Source: Manduca sexta
Taxonomy: Eukaryota > Arthropoda > Insecta > Lepidoptera > Sphingidae
Reading direction: 5' to 3'
DNA length: 64,000 bases
Assembly: GCF_014839805.1 (NCBI RefSeq)
Contig: NC_051138.1
Span: 9,298,983-9,362,982 of the forward strand
Part shown: positions 24,089 to 36,800 of the stretch, piece by piece
How positions within the stretch are numbered: position 1 is the stretch's first letter
Layout: each line of letters opens with the position of its first letter
Translations under genes and position numbers: made by a program
The notes under the pieces: model-generated
What the model was told of the DNA's origin: nothing
Seen by the model: the letters and a program-made list of their open reading frames with translations, nothing else
Database searches by the model: none

Positions 24089-24833
24089 AGCGGAGCAGTA
24101 TTGTCTTATCTCAGGAACTACCAGTTCGAACTGAAAAATTCTTTTTGTGTTGGATAGCCCTTTGTTTGTGGAGTGCTATAGGCTATATATCATCACGCTA
24201 TACCCAATAGGAGCGGAGCAGTAATGGCTAATCTCAGGAACTACAATCGGTAGTTTGTGAGATTAGATTTGAATCGTCAAACTGAAAAATTCTTTTGTGT
24301 TGAATAGTCCTTTGTTTGTGGAGTGCTCAAAGTTATATATCATCACGCTATGACCAATAGGAGCGGAGCAGTAATGTCTAATCTCAGGAACTACCGGTTT
24401 CAACTGAACAAATCTTTTTGTGTTGGATAGCCCTTTGTTCCTGGAGTGCTATAGACTATATATAATCACGCTATGACCAATAGGAGCGGAACAGTAATGA
24501 AACATGTTGCAAATCGAGGAAAAATTATTAGTTTTGAGAGCTTCCGTTGCGTGCGCTGCGTAAACGATTAAAGTTATGCAACAATGATGTATGACGGGAT
24601 TGTTCCTCTTAAAAAGTTCTAAAAAATATATTATAAAACAAAGTCCCCCGCTGCATCTGTCTGCCTGAACGTGTTAAACTCAAAAACTACCTAACGTATT
24701 AAGATGAAATTTGGTATGGAGACAGTTTGAGACCCTGGGAAGAACAAGGCTCCCGGGAAACTACTACTTTTATAACGGAAAACTTTAGCCTGAAAAACTT
24801 TATAACGCGGGCGGAGCCGCGGGCAAAAGCTAG
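24089..24833 (+). mobile_element. Helitron family A, 5'-truncated
   Basis: Contains about three of the 123-bp internal units (atctcaggaactacc... agcggagcagtaatg), then the family-A 3' part ending in GCGGAGCCGCGGGC, AAAAG and CTAG (24830-24833) followed by T. The 5' TC end is absent; the LINE lies directly upstream. Confidence 0.8.
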
Positions 24834-27049
24834 TGTGCTATAAAACACTGCTTTATGCCAAGTTTCAAGATTCTAGGTCGACTGGATGTACCCTTATGTT
24901 TTGATTCCCTTGCGAGTAGGTGCGAGTTTGGAGACATGCGGCTTAAATTGCTGTTTCTTTTGATTGAGTTGACATAGAAGTTTGTTTTTGTTACAGATTT
25001 TAAAGATTTTTAAGAAAGATTTTTAAGTTTATTTTAAAGATTTGTTTCAACAAATTTCCTTCTAAAAAAAGCTATTTTTGTAATAATGCTTTCAGTATTT
25101 GATTGAATTAATAAGATGTGTTTACAAATAGGTGCTATTGCCATTGTAAAAGTAACCTAATGTGCACTAAAGATTTGTTCTGGAGATTGTATTCCGATAT
25201 TAAGTAAGTATGTATATCATATATAATTCTTGAGGTTTGATCTACAAAACAGTAAAATACCATTTTAAAGTAAGTAATCTAAATAGATTGTGTATCCTTC
25301 TAGTTTCCCTCAATTTACTTGAATAATCAATTAACAAGAATAAAAACTATAACCTCAGGTTATATTGAATTGTTTTTCATTTGATATGCCTGTCGTGTTT
25401 ATTTTAAAAATTAATTGGCAACACAGGTAAAGTAGTTTATTTTAAGATACAAAGAAGTTGTTTTTCTTTGATATATGATACCTACATAGCAGCGGCGAGG
25501 GGTGAAATTTTCTCAAAGGCAACTCGACACAACATAATATACCTATAGTTACTAATATGCATAAATGCGATCTGGAAATCGTTCTAATGATATTTAAATT
25601 TACAAAAGTTTCGAAATGGAAGCCGGCAGGAATCGGGTTATATGGACACTTCGCTACTGCTTCATAGGTAAAACGGACAAAAATTTATTAATGGAAAATA
25701 TTTTTCTACAGCCGACAAAATTTTTCGAACAACGAAACGAAATCCATTCTTATAGTATGTTCGTCCTGATCTCAGTATCTGATCAATATCTTCACACATC
25801 TTTACTTATCATATGAACATAAATTGGGACTCTCAATCATAAGTATTATAATTTCGTATGATATACGATCCGTGCGAGGCATTTGCTTACCGTGCTAGTA
25901 TGCCAAAAATCGAGAAACGAAATTAGTTAAACTTGTATCCACAAGCAAAGCTTGTTTAAAAAAGAAGAGGTAAAGTGCATAAACAGTTGACTTCAATCGT
26001 AGAGGGTTTAATATATGCGTATCAATTTCTATCGCTGTAACAAAAGTTTTGAAACTGTATGGTTTAAAATATTGTATCTACTTAAAGTTCAGAAAATAGG
26101 TAGAAATAAAATAAAGGATATACAGACAATTGTTGGGATTTCTACTACAAATACTAATTACTTATAAGATTAAATTCTCTACGCTGTTGAACCATCTCAA
26201 ACAAGGTAAAACCACTTTAGTCGTAATGCCTCGGGCGCATGTCCGATGAAATATCAGTTCATAAGTAAAAACTACACATAATTAAGCCGCAAAAAATAAG
26301 TATTTTTATTTGAAACTAATGGGCACGTGGATTACGTTGTAATATTTTACATCTAGACAACAGCACCACCTATCGAATTAAAAACCATTCTATTTTTAAA
26401 GATGGAATTAACAAAGTCGGAATTTCATGGAAATCAGTTAAGTGTGTTTAGATTTTAGCGTGTACAGCACGCACGCCAGCCACTGTAATTTAAATTTCCT
26501 ATGACTATAAGAGACTCACAAATGCAAGAAATAAATTTACAATGTTATATCTCAATGGCATAACGGTATAGGAACGCATAGCATAAGTACAAAGAAATAT
26601 TTATTTTTATATTAGTTTTGCTAGATTTTATATTAGTTTTGCACGGACAGAAACAAGCAAAAACTCGAGTCGCGTGCAAATAATACTGTTTGTATAATGG
26701 GTTTCAAATCTTAAATAAAGTTTATCCAGAATATCATATGGCTTAAACATCACAAGGCATATTTTCGTTTGCCAACTGAATAGGTCAATGCTCACTAAAA
26801 CAAGTGAACAATTCATATCAAAATTGATCTCAAAAGTCGATTCACAATCGACGAACTGCAAACTACTGACTAAACTAATCAAGCGTTAAAAGATAAGTAT
26901 TTGATGTATTTTTTTCGCAACTAACATAACCATGGCGAAGTTATGTGGGTATTTGACTTAATTGGGTGCAAGTAATAGATGTATAATATCATATTATGTG
27001 ACCAGGAGTTTCATTCTTACATAGCTTTGGGCTATTTATTGGATAAGTT
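24834..27049. other. Mostly unique AT-rich sequence
   Basis: 24840-24990 resembles an interspersed repeat (inverted relative of the 4461 tandem unit); the rest shows nothing. Confidence 0.6.
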
Positions 27050-28375
27050 ATTATCAAAAGGTGTACCCGCCAGTGGCGAAAGCGTCCATACAAGCCGATT
27101 CCCATCGGCTTCCCTTTCTAGGTTTTCGGTAATACTAAACAAAATATTTAATAGGCAAATATAAATTTACAACATACCAGACAGTGGACAATAATTATAA
27201 TAGCTTAACTTATTAATTAATGATCACTTAATAATGACATCTATCGGCGAATAGCCCATTGTTTGTTAATTTAATCGATATCGATTACCTATTTTAAATA
27301 ACGATAGATGGCGCACTTTGTATTTAGTTCCCCAGAAATTCCGTTACCAAAGTGAAATTGTGACGCCACTGGCGCAAGGTAACCCGCTGTCAAGCGGCTT
27401 AATGTCGTAGTATGTTTTTAATATAGATGGCAGCACTTTGTATGACTTTCTATGCCAGTGTTTGTCGGAATCGCGCGGAAGATATGGGCAAAGGTAACCC
27501 GAGCATTTTCGGCTTCACGTTAACCGACTTTGTATAGTTGTCACTTTTACGTCCATTAAACGTCATAATTTATTATGCTACTAAGTTGCGGTGTTTGTAA
27601 ATTGTCATATTCATTTTATTTTTGATAGTTTTGTGATATTAAGTAACCAGCGCTTTGTTTATTTAGAAACTACAAGTAAATATGTATTATAATAGAATTA
27701 ACTACCTGTGATCAGTTTAATGTCTACCTTTACGTAAGTATATTATTAGTCTGTAATTTCACATATTAGTATTTAGATGGTTAAATATTAAAAGTAGATC
27801 TGAAAGTTTTTGATTTTAGACACAAAATATGTGTTAGAAGAAAATAAGTACTTACTTATTATATTTTACTGAATTTAAAACGATACAAGCAAAAGTTAAC
27901 GAATAACCTTTCTTTATTATTTTAATTGATAATTATATACGTTTATCATGAAAGTATATTTAAACTGTTGGTCTGTTTGACGATCGTGATACCTATTTCT
28001 ATATGGGGTAATTACATTTAAAGTTTTATTTTGAAAAAAAATAACAGATATTTATTTGGAGGTAGTGTGGTTATAATTTTAATACTTACTTTTGTTGCTT
28101 TTATAACAAATTAATAGGTAAGTACTTATGTTTGTGATTAATGGAAGGAGAATTATCTACATTTATTGTTCGATTTTATAAATGTTTCAATTATTTACAC
28201 ATAATAGGTAATTTAGTAGGTATGTCAACGTTAGACGATTTCGAAGCAAGATTAATGCGTTGTCTTAGTTTTTGTTTTCCAATAAATTGCTCCCGATATC
28301 TTAACTGACGCCAAATATTTCACACCGGGTTACCTTTAGAAAAATTTCACCCTTCGCCACTGGTACCCGCATAAA
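27050..28375. repeat. Region with related CCAGTGGCGAA motifs
   Basis: ccgccagtggcgaaag at 27068, gacgccactggcgcaaggta at 27362 and cccttcgccactggtaccc at 28348; also gaaattttctcaaaggcaac near 25510. Probably remnants of one repeat family. No gene recognised. Confidence 0.35.
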
Positions 28376-28424
28376 TTTTATTAAGATCTGATCAAGAGGT
28401 TCAAGAGTATAGTTAACATACAAA

Positions 28425-28560
28425 TTTCATGTTACGCAAGCTAATCTCGGAACGCGACACATTTACGTGGGCCTCTATGGCTGGTTTTAACGCCTTGTCT
28501 ACGGTGGTCCGCAACCTGGGCAGAGAAAAAATATATCCTACAACCAGCTCTTTAATTTTA
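28425..28560 (-). repeat. Family D repeat fragment
   Basis: ctaatctcggaacgcgacac, gggcctctatggctggtttt and atatatcctacaaccagctc match family D in reverse. An 80-codon frame across it is incidental. Confidence 0.55.
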
Positions 28561-29033
28561 TATCTACTTAATCACTGTGTCTCGGAACTAGAAAGAACGA
28601 ACAAAAAATTATTTTTTAAAATTTTAGATGTAGCAAGACTTTTTGAACTGCTTTACATAACAATTGTTTAATTAAAATTCAAACAAGTAACTTTCTAAGC
28701 GTCTTTTCTGCTGTTATGAGGCAATAAGTTTAAAATTAAACAACATTTACACAGGGAGTGTTGTCATCTTTTATTTAATTCTTTTAAGGTTTTTTATGTA
28801 CCCTTCTGGTTGCTCAAAATCAAGTGTGTAGTAGGGTAACATACAAAAAATATTTCGGTTTTGTTGTTTAACTCTTTACACAAATAATTGACAAATAAAT
28901 AAGGTTTTATGGACAATAACGGTAATGAACGTCGATTGACTTACAAACTTATACGTATTTCAATATGATAAATTGCGCATGTAAGTAGCATAATTTAAAT
29001 TAAGGCCTAAAAAGCCTTAATATGAAGTAGTCT

Positions 29034-29939
29034 GGGACTCCAGTATTGATTTAGATTATTTATCCAGTTTATACGCTAATGAAAGCCTCGGTTTAGAATT
29101 AATTACCAAAAAGTTGGTTACTCTATTGGCTCTCGTAACGGCACACAGAATTCAAACCTTATCTCTCATATGTAATGACAATATTACATTTAATGATAAT
29201 AATGTCACCATTAAAATTACAGAATTAATAAAAACATCTGCTCCGGGTAGATCTCAACACAACACACACACACACAACATCACGCATTTTATCCCCGAAG
29301 GGGTATGCAGAGGCGCAACCATGGCACCCACTTTTCGCCAAGTGTGTTCCGTCCCATGATGTGATAGGGGGCGAGCCTATCGCCATATCGGGCACAAATT
29401 CCAGATTCCGGGCTGATACTGAGCAGAAAAACCCAAATATCACTTTGCCCGACCCGGGATTCGAACCCAGGACCTCAGAGCGCTGCCGTACCGCGCATGC
29501 AGTATAACTACGCCACCGAGGCAGTCCATATAGATCTCAACCCAATTTAATATTACCATTTTTCAAAGAAAATTGTAGTATATGCCCTGCAACAACTCTT
29601 TTATGTTATTTAAACTATACTGCAAAATTAAGGCAAGATTGTAAGAAATTAATTATTACAACTAAGAAACCCTTTCATGCAGCATCTACAATGTCTATTA
29701 GTAGATGGATAAGACAAATTTTATCCAGTAGTGGTATAGACACTGCCAAATTCACTGGATATAGCACAAGACATGCATCTACTTCAAAGGCTTCTGAAGG
29801 CGGAATTAATATTGAGGTCATAAGGAAGGGTGCAGGTTGGAGCAAGAGATCTCTAACTTTTGCCAGGTTTTACAAGATGCCTATTGTTGGGGATCCTAAT
29901 GCCTTTGCTAATTCTGTATGCTCTATAAGTAGCTGATTA
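29034..29939 (+). pseudogene. Tyrosine recombinase relic (DIRS/Crypton type), split by a SINE
   Basis: Catalyses strand exchange with a tyrosine nucleophile in DIRS/Ngaro or Crypton elements (family knowledge). The first part (29036-29258) reads SSLYANESLGLELI, TKKLVTLLALVTAHRIQTLS and ITELIKTSAPG. After the SINE the frame resumes at 29531: LPFFKENCSICPATTLL, then KPFHAAS, WIRQILSSSGIDTAKFTGYS, TRHASTSKA (HxxR-like box with Tyr for the first His), AGWSKRS and FARFYKMP (tyrosine), ending at TGA in 29934-29939. The N-terminal half and any partner reverse transcriptase are missing. Apart from the SINE the frame is intact, so the SINE may be the inactivating event. Confidence 0.75.
29259..29530 (-). 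mobile_element. tRNA-derived SINE B with 11-bp target duplication
   Basis: Minus-strand element: box A TGGCGTAGTTATACTGC, box B GGGTTCGAATCCCG, body gcccgatatggcgataggct, and a TG-dinucleotide tail. It is flanked by TAGATCTCAAC at 29248-29258 and 29531-29541. It splits a recombinase reading frame, and removing element plus one duplicate restores the frame. Confidence 0.9.
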
Positions 29940-30286
29940 ACTATGGTTTTAAATATGTATGTTAATTTTGTGTTCTATATATACCTACATAATTGTTTAA
30001 CTAAATTCTTACCTATGTGTCCAACAAAGATTAAGACTGATTAGTTATAAACTTATGATTAATGAATAATATTTCTAAATGTATGATTAATTAAAAATAT
30101 AAACATTAAATATATAATATATTAAAATAGTCTTTGGACTAATAGACATAATAGTTATCTATTTGCATCACTCTATAAGCAATCATATATATGTAAACTT
30201 ATATATATCGTTATGGGACAACAAATTATAATAATATATATTTTGTTATTTAATAACACAACTTCTTTCTTTAGACATCTACAATG

Positions 30287-30690
30287 TAGAAAATGAGGAT
30301 GAGATTATTTCCTATAATTAAATAGATCGAACTAACTTGCCAAGTGACGTCCGATCCTCAATTATGGGAAGTAATCTCGTTCTCATTTCGGTCCCAACCC
30401 TAGATTACATCCTTCCTTTCCTATCTAATATGGTTGACTATAGTTCAACTACCCCCCCTTTTTTATATATTTTAAGTTGTGTTAATGCTTTGAAACAATG
30501 ACATTGACAGGTCGTAGAAAAGCGCGGTAACATAACACAGACTGCAATTTTTTTGCTTTATCTTTAAACGATTGTGGCAGCAAGTAGTTCACAGGTATAA
30601 ACTACAATGTAGAAAATGAGGACGAGATTACTTCCCATAATTGAGGATCGGACGTCACTTGGTAAGTTAGTCCGATCTATTTAATCATTT
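30287..30690. mobile_element. Compound foldback (about 70-bp inverted arms)
   Basis: 30318-30390 is the near-perfect complement of 30608-30682 (shared core AAGTGACGTCCGATCCTCAA). A third, shorter inverted copy (gtagaaaatgaggatgagat) directly precedes the left arm at 30290-30317. The 215-bp centre includes a C run followed by T. Likely a MITE or foldback element. Confidence 0.65.
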
Positions 30691-30899
30691 GTTGTTGAAG
30701 TGAATAATTCAATTTATTTTTAAATTGTGGCTCCATCGTTGGAATACGATGATTTTGCCAATGTCAAAGTTGAAAGTAGGAAAAGTTACGGTAAATTTTT
30801 ATGGGTCTAATATTATCTATGACTGTTGAGCGGTAAATAAAGCAATGGCATTACAAAATAATCGAAAAACACATTATACATAAATTCAGAAACAGAATG

Positions 30900-32545
30900 T
30901 TATGAATGTATAAAAATATTAAAATTCCAAATATAAGAAAATAAATACAGTCCAAATCAGAGATAAAGAAACAAACTAAAGATAATATAAAAACAAATAT
31001 CAAAAATCATAATCGGATATTATTAATTTTTAAAAATTTATAGAGGACTTTAATAAAAGGGGAATGGACTAAAGTTAGGATAAATGGAATATTAATTGGG
31101 CGGGGGATGTCTGCAGGAAGAAGGTCATAGAGGAGGATTAATAGGTAAGGACAGAAAAAAAATATATGTTCCAAGGAACCCTCGTCCAAGCCACACTCGC
31201 ACAAGGAGTGATCTTTCACACGAATTTTGGATTAAAAAACTGGCGTGCAAACAAAACCAAGTCGCAGACGAATGATCACAGATGTGATTATTATATCAGA
31301 AAAATTCTTCCTTCTAAACCAACATTTTGGAGAAGTTGGAGGTTGAATGAAACCAAAATATTTTCCTTTAGTCTGTCTTGATCTTTGCCATAAAGTATCC
31401 CATGTTTTAAACATATTCGGTTTAGCTAGGCAACGAAGATCTCGTGGAAAACAGGCATTGTGTGATTCATCACCCCAATGACAGGCCGCCTTGGCAATAA
31501 AATCCACGGTTACATTACTCGGAATACCAGTGTGACTGGGAATCCAAGCCAAAGCCACATTTATCTCTAAAGTATGACATTTGTAAAGAAGTTCTTTAAT
31601 TTGAAGGGAAAGAAGAAAATTGCTAGGGCATCGAAAATACGATTTTGATAAATCCATAAGACAACTTAGGGAGTCTGAAAGAATAATTGTTTTGTTTAAA
31701 TTGTGGGAGAGTACATATGAAACAGCCTCAAAAAGCGCAATGGCTTCCCCTGAAAAAACAGACTTGAGAACAGCGGAAGTTTAGTATAATTTTGAATTTA
31801 GGGATCCATACCGCAACACCAACACGACCATTTTCGGAAGATTTAGATGCATCGGTATAAATAGAAAGCCAGTCAGGCCAATCCCGGTCTAAAATATAAT
31901 TGAGTTTAGCATCAGCTCCAGGGTCGTTTTTATGAATATTGAAATTAAGACAAATATTAGGTTGAAAAACTAAGGCTTCATAAGGAATTTCAAAAAGAGG
32001 GTTAATTTTAGATTGTACAATAGGAGTACGCATACTAAAGAATTGATTGAAATTATTAATAACAAGAGGTAAATCCTTATAGGACCAATATGAAGAAGAA
32101 AGAGTCAGATGTGATAGAGAGCGTAGAAGAGGAAGTAGAGGATGGGATTTATACTGTATAATGTTAAAAAAAACCTGTCTGATAGAAATTGACGACGCAA
32201 ATGAAGAGGAGGTTCCACACACTCCACCTGCATGGCATTAATTGGAGAGCATTTCGTAGCCCCGGTAATAATGCGCAAGCATTTGGACTAGACTAAATCT
32301 AATTTGGCCATGGCAATTTTATTACATGGTTCCAAAATGGCAGAACCATAATCAAAATGACTTCTAACAATGGAGTTGTATAGAATCCTTAGACTGGAAG
32401 GATGAGAACCCCAGCGGACACCGGAGAGGGCATGAAGGATATTAACACCCTTTTTTGATTTTTTTTTAAATATATTCAAAATGATAAAGACCGGATAATT
32501 TTGAATCCAGAATAATGCCAAGAAACTTTACGTTCAAGTGAGTAA
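30900..32545 (-). pseudogene. 5'-truncated LINE with RNase H (I/R1 group), decayed
   Basis: Read from 32545 down: HLNVKFLGIILDSKLSGLYH and VNILHALSGVRWG (reverse transcriptase thumb), YTDASKSSENGRVGVAVWIP (start of RNase H, first Asp), WIPSHTGIPSNVTVDFIAKA (RNase H second half), and CECGLDEGSLEHIFFFCP (C-terminal zinc-knuckle-like motif). Frames shift at about 32470, 32260, 31760 and 31230. The catalytic core of the reverse transcriptase is missing, as expected for 5' truncation. The AT-rich tail lies at 30900-31000. Confidence 0.78.
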
Positions 32546-33689
32546 ATAAACTATGTATAACAGTGACATTTTGGTTGTCATTTTAGTTCAGATGTTGAAC
32601 AAATAGTTTATATGGACGTTCGTGTCTATAAAATATAGGTTAATGTTTATAAGTATAAAATATACAAAATAAAGCGTTTTATATTGATATAAAAATAAGT
32701 TCTATCTGTATATTTCTAAAAACGCTAATAATATATGTACACATATAAATATTTACTTATTGTGTTGTTTCTCTTAATTGTAGTAATTATCTTATTCTTT
32801 TAATTGTAGATATATTAAAACAGCTTTTTGTGCATGTTCGTATTGAATTGGCATAATAATATATGACACAAATGCCAAATTTTGTTTACGAATTGTAATT
32901 ATATCATGTAGTCAATATACAGTGTAAAAACTGTTTATCGTACAGTCATAAAAAAAAGGTCAGGCATTGATTAAGGTTTCAAGCGAGCTATTGTGATTAT
33001 AAACCTTAAGATTATTTAAAAATATAATTAGTCTATTTAAAACAATGATTAACCTATTATGCGGAGGCAGCTGGGCGTACAATTTAGTCTGCATGGAATT
33101 TAGTACTTAGATCTATTAGAACTCAAAAATATTTAAAGTGAATTGTAAATATTTTAAAATGATTTTTTTTTTCGTATATTTAATGTTAAAGAAAAATTGT
33201 TTACATTCTGCTCCCAAATATATTTAGTTTGTGAAAACTATATGAAAATCTATCCAGTAGTTTTGGAGATGTCCGCTAACAAACAGACAGGAGAATTCTA
33301 AGATTTGCTGATTTGTGTTTAATTACTCTTTTTTAATCACCCACTTTCTTTTTTTAATAGCTTTTCTCTCAAGGTACAACCACACCGGGTACTTCAGTAT
33401 TATTATAAGTATAAATAGATTAGCGGACATCTGAACGAGTCTATCTATTAAATAATATTAATATTTATTATATTATCGTAAAGTTTATTAGTTTATTTTT
33501 TTTTCTCGTCTCAGTTGATAAGTATTACAGTATAAAATGTTTTAAGAGAATCGGTAATAGCTTTAGGTGTGATATTAAGGCATTTAAAATTTCTGTGTAA
33601 ATGCATCATATTAATGTATAAGCCGACCAAATATAAAAGAGATACTATAATCTATGCTCCCAAATAAATGGCCACAAGCGCTGACTATA
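32546..33689. other. No feature recognised
   Basis: Low-complexity AT-rich sequence between two LINE relics. Confidence 0.7.
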
Positions 33690-35560
33690 CACGTGGATAT
33701 CACCCAGTGCCCGCTATCGAAACCAGATTGACTAACCTAAACTGGAAGACTGTGGAAAGTTTGGATCCAGGCGCATAATGGCAACATATAAAATCTAATA
33801 TATACGGAGTGTTAGCCCCCATGGCTAGAACAACAACATGAGGAAGGATTGGATGGCTGATGAAGTATGGGAAACCATAGAAAGAAGGAAAGAACTAAAA
33901 AGTGGCCCAAAGTCTGCCTACTTCGAGGAAGAATAAGCACGCTTGACAAAATAAATTCGAAACCTATGCAGGAGAGACAAGAACAGATACCATAAAATTA
34001 GATGATTAGGGACAAAAATCAACTTCATTGCTAGTTTTATGGTAGTTTTCTTAAGATACTAAATTAATTCAGGACATAAATGAACGAGTCTTGAGTGCTT
34101 CTTTATTATGAAATATATAAATTCCTATATTGACGACATTAGACAAGTCGCAAGAATAATATGGGGTAGAGTGGCCATGGAAAGGTCAGAATGGTAGAGA
34201 TTGGAGGAAGCCTTTGCCACCTGGCAAACGGACACACAAAAATAAACTTTACACAGCAAAGTTTTAGAAGTTAAGATATAAGAGATAAGTATAGATAAGT
34301 ACCAATCTGCGGACTTGTTTAAGAAGATCCGACAAGTCACGAAAAAGTTCAAACCGTCCTCCTAGGTAATCGATGACAGGGACAGCAAACCCAAACACGA
34401 TCTTAGTCAAGTCGTAGAAAGATGAAGAACACTGTGAAGAGCTATATCAGGTTCGGCAGAGTATAACATCTACACATACACCAACGCATAACCCGGAAGT
34501 GGTAGGCGATTCAGAGAAAGAAATACTCCGGAAATTGAAGACTTAATCCGAAGGTTAAAAAGAAACAATGCCCCGGGAGTATAGTTATAACATTACAGCG
34601 GATGTATTCAAAGTTTTAGGTTCTAACGGGGTAACCTGTTTGCACAACATCAGCTGTACAATATGGAAATCGGGTAAATGGCCCTTTAATTGGATATACT
34701 TTTCTAGACTTCTCTTTACAAAAAAAGATCGGTACGCGACTGCAACATTTATCGCACAATAGCCTTAATCTTACATGCTAGCAAAATTTTGACTGCCTGT
34801 TATTTAAACGTGTAAACAAAATGTAAATCCGTTATTGGCCTTAAGATAAGTGTATCAGATTGTGTCACTCTAGTATTAAGGGCTGTGGATCACATTTGTC
34901 GCGTTGACACAAAGTCATTACTAATCTGGATATGAAACAGTGACAATAGGAGATGTCACGTCCAAGAATTTCGAATTTCAGAAAGGCGTGCGTCAGGGAT
35001 GCAGCATATCTTCCATCCTTTTAAATATCTATACTTTTATATGGGGAGTATATAAGGCATCATAGCCCGTAGGGTTGGGAAGGCGGTGTAAAAATTGAAG
35101 TAGTACCCATATCAAACCTTCGCTATGTAGACGTCACCGCACTCCTTGCGTCGACCGAAATGGAAATGGTTGAACTTCTGGAACGGCTTTAAGTAACTAG
35201 CCGCGGGATAGTGCTCGAAACAAACAAAACGAAGACCAAGCTGATGGTAGACGACCGTTTTTGCGTAGCACAGCAAATTCATCTGCCTCAGGATTTGAAA
35301 TCGTGGAACAATTTAATTACCTTGGTTCAGTTTTTATGAATAAAGGCATCTGTGAACCAGAGATATGCAGGCGGATCGGTATCGTCAAGACAGCGTTGAT
35401 CCAACTCAGCAAAATATGGAAAGACAAGAACAAGTATCAAATGGAAACAGTTTTCGAAACGCATAAGGAGTTACCATCCTCAGTAATGTGGGGAACGATT
35501 AAGAAGAAAAATGAGTGCTATTTAGTTAATATTAGTTGTCTAATATAAAATACAATATGC
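33690..35560 (+). pseudogene. RTE-type LINE, heavily decayed and rearranged
   Basis: Recognisable pieces in order: LTNLNWKTVESLDPGA, RKDWMADEVWETIERRKELK (33840), a C-terminal piece DDIRQVARIIWGRVAMERSEW (34130), DLFKKIRQVTKKFKPSS, KACVRDAAYLPSF, SNLRYVDVTALLASTEMEMV (the YADD motif is now YVDV), TNKTKTKLMV, FNYLGSVFMNKGICEPEIC and IQLSKIWKDK. Many stops. The C-terminal piece at about 34105-34255 is out of order, so another truncated copy seems to have inserted there. Confidence 0.75.
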
Positions 35561-35939
35561 AAATATCATAATTTTTACTTGTCGATACACTATATGACAT
35601 TGAGGATAATTTGATAATAAACTTACAAAAAAACTAAATCGATAAAACAAATTGCAAATATTATTATCGTAATTAAAAGAACTGATCGAATAACATATTT
35701 TTCGACCTTTAACAGACCCTAATAAAGATATTTGTAACTTATAAATTTTAACCAAAACAAAAAATGGATCTACCTAAAAATCATAGAGATTAAAAAAGAA
35801 AGTAATTGCTTACAAGTAACTAATGTAGTCCGTTTAGATTTTCCGAAAACGTTACCTATATATATTATAAAATATGAAAAAGTTTTACATTTGTATCGCT
35901 GAAGGAGTGTCCTTAATCTAAATTAATTTTTGACACATT

Positions 35940-36190
35940 TTTTTTATAGCTTTGAATGACGAGACGACCTTGCTGTTCGCCTGGTGGTAAGCGATATGAC
36001 CGCCCATAAACAGTAGAAACACCATCCAACACCTTGAATTACAAAGTATTGTTTGGTATTCCACTGCGCTCGCCATTCCGAGACGTGAGATGTTAAGTCT
36101 CATTATGTCCAGTAGTTACACTGGCTACAATGTCCTCCAAACCGGAACACAAGTGACTACACACTGCTGCTTGGCGGAACATACATGGGG
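35940..36190 (+). repeat. Family C interspersed repeat
   Basis: gaatgacgagacgaccttgc to cacactgctgcttggcgga. It is the only copy right of the assembly gap that I saw. Confidence 0.65.
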
Positions 36191-36629
36191 GTGATACCCC
36201 AAGGGGTGCTCTATCTCTGGACCTCCGCTTGACACTATTTTCTGGGACACCCTGTATACTCTACATTAATGATTGATGACTGATTATATTATCAGTCATA
36301 ACATTAAGAGACTATACGACTTCTTCCGAATCCTCGCAACGTCAACAAACTTGCAGATCGAGAAAATTAACTAGTTTTCTCTGTAATCTTTATCCCGCTT
36401 AAGACAACTGTCTTTCGCAAGTGTTATTTCCTGTATAAATAAATAGTCACGGCAATCTGTCTTCGGTAAATTTTGAATTTTGTAAGCCTTGCGGTGAGTT
36501 CCATAGAGAATAATCGAAAGATTGCCTATAATGTTAAATGTATGTATATGTATATTCATTCCATATCTTGCTAGTCTGAACTCGGCTTAAGCGCATTGAT
36601 ATGAGAAATTTAGGAAAAAAAAAGTCTGA

Positions 36630-36800
36630 CATGGTTCTATCTATGTTATATAAACAAACATGGCGACGCACTGTGATTGACGAAGCGAAGTGTTGGGAAG
36701 ACTTGGAGCGAAATCAAGCAGGTGGCCCAAGACCGTGCGGGGTGGAGAGTCACTGTGGATGCCTTCTACCCCATCTAGAGGACATAGGACTTAAATGAAT
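36630..36800 (+). pseudogene. LINE C-terminal relic
   Basis: Overlapping frames give TWRRTVIDEAKCW and KTWSEIKQVAQDRAGWRVTV, typical of the last residues of endonuclease-reverse transcriptases in Lepidoptera (recalled). One frameshift separates them. Confidence 0.5.

Noticed and set aside
27061..28375. TIR transposon bounded by CCAGTGGCGAA
   Set aside because: Only about 11 bp match between the ends, and extra copies lie inside; better explained as scattered repeat remnants.
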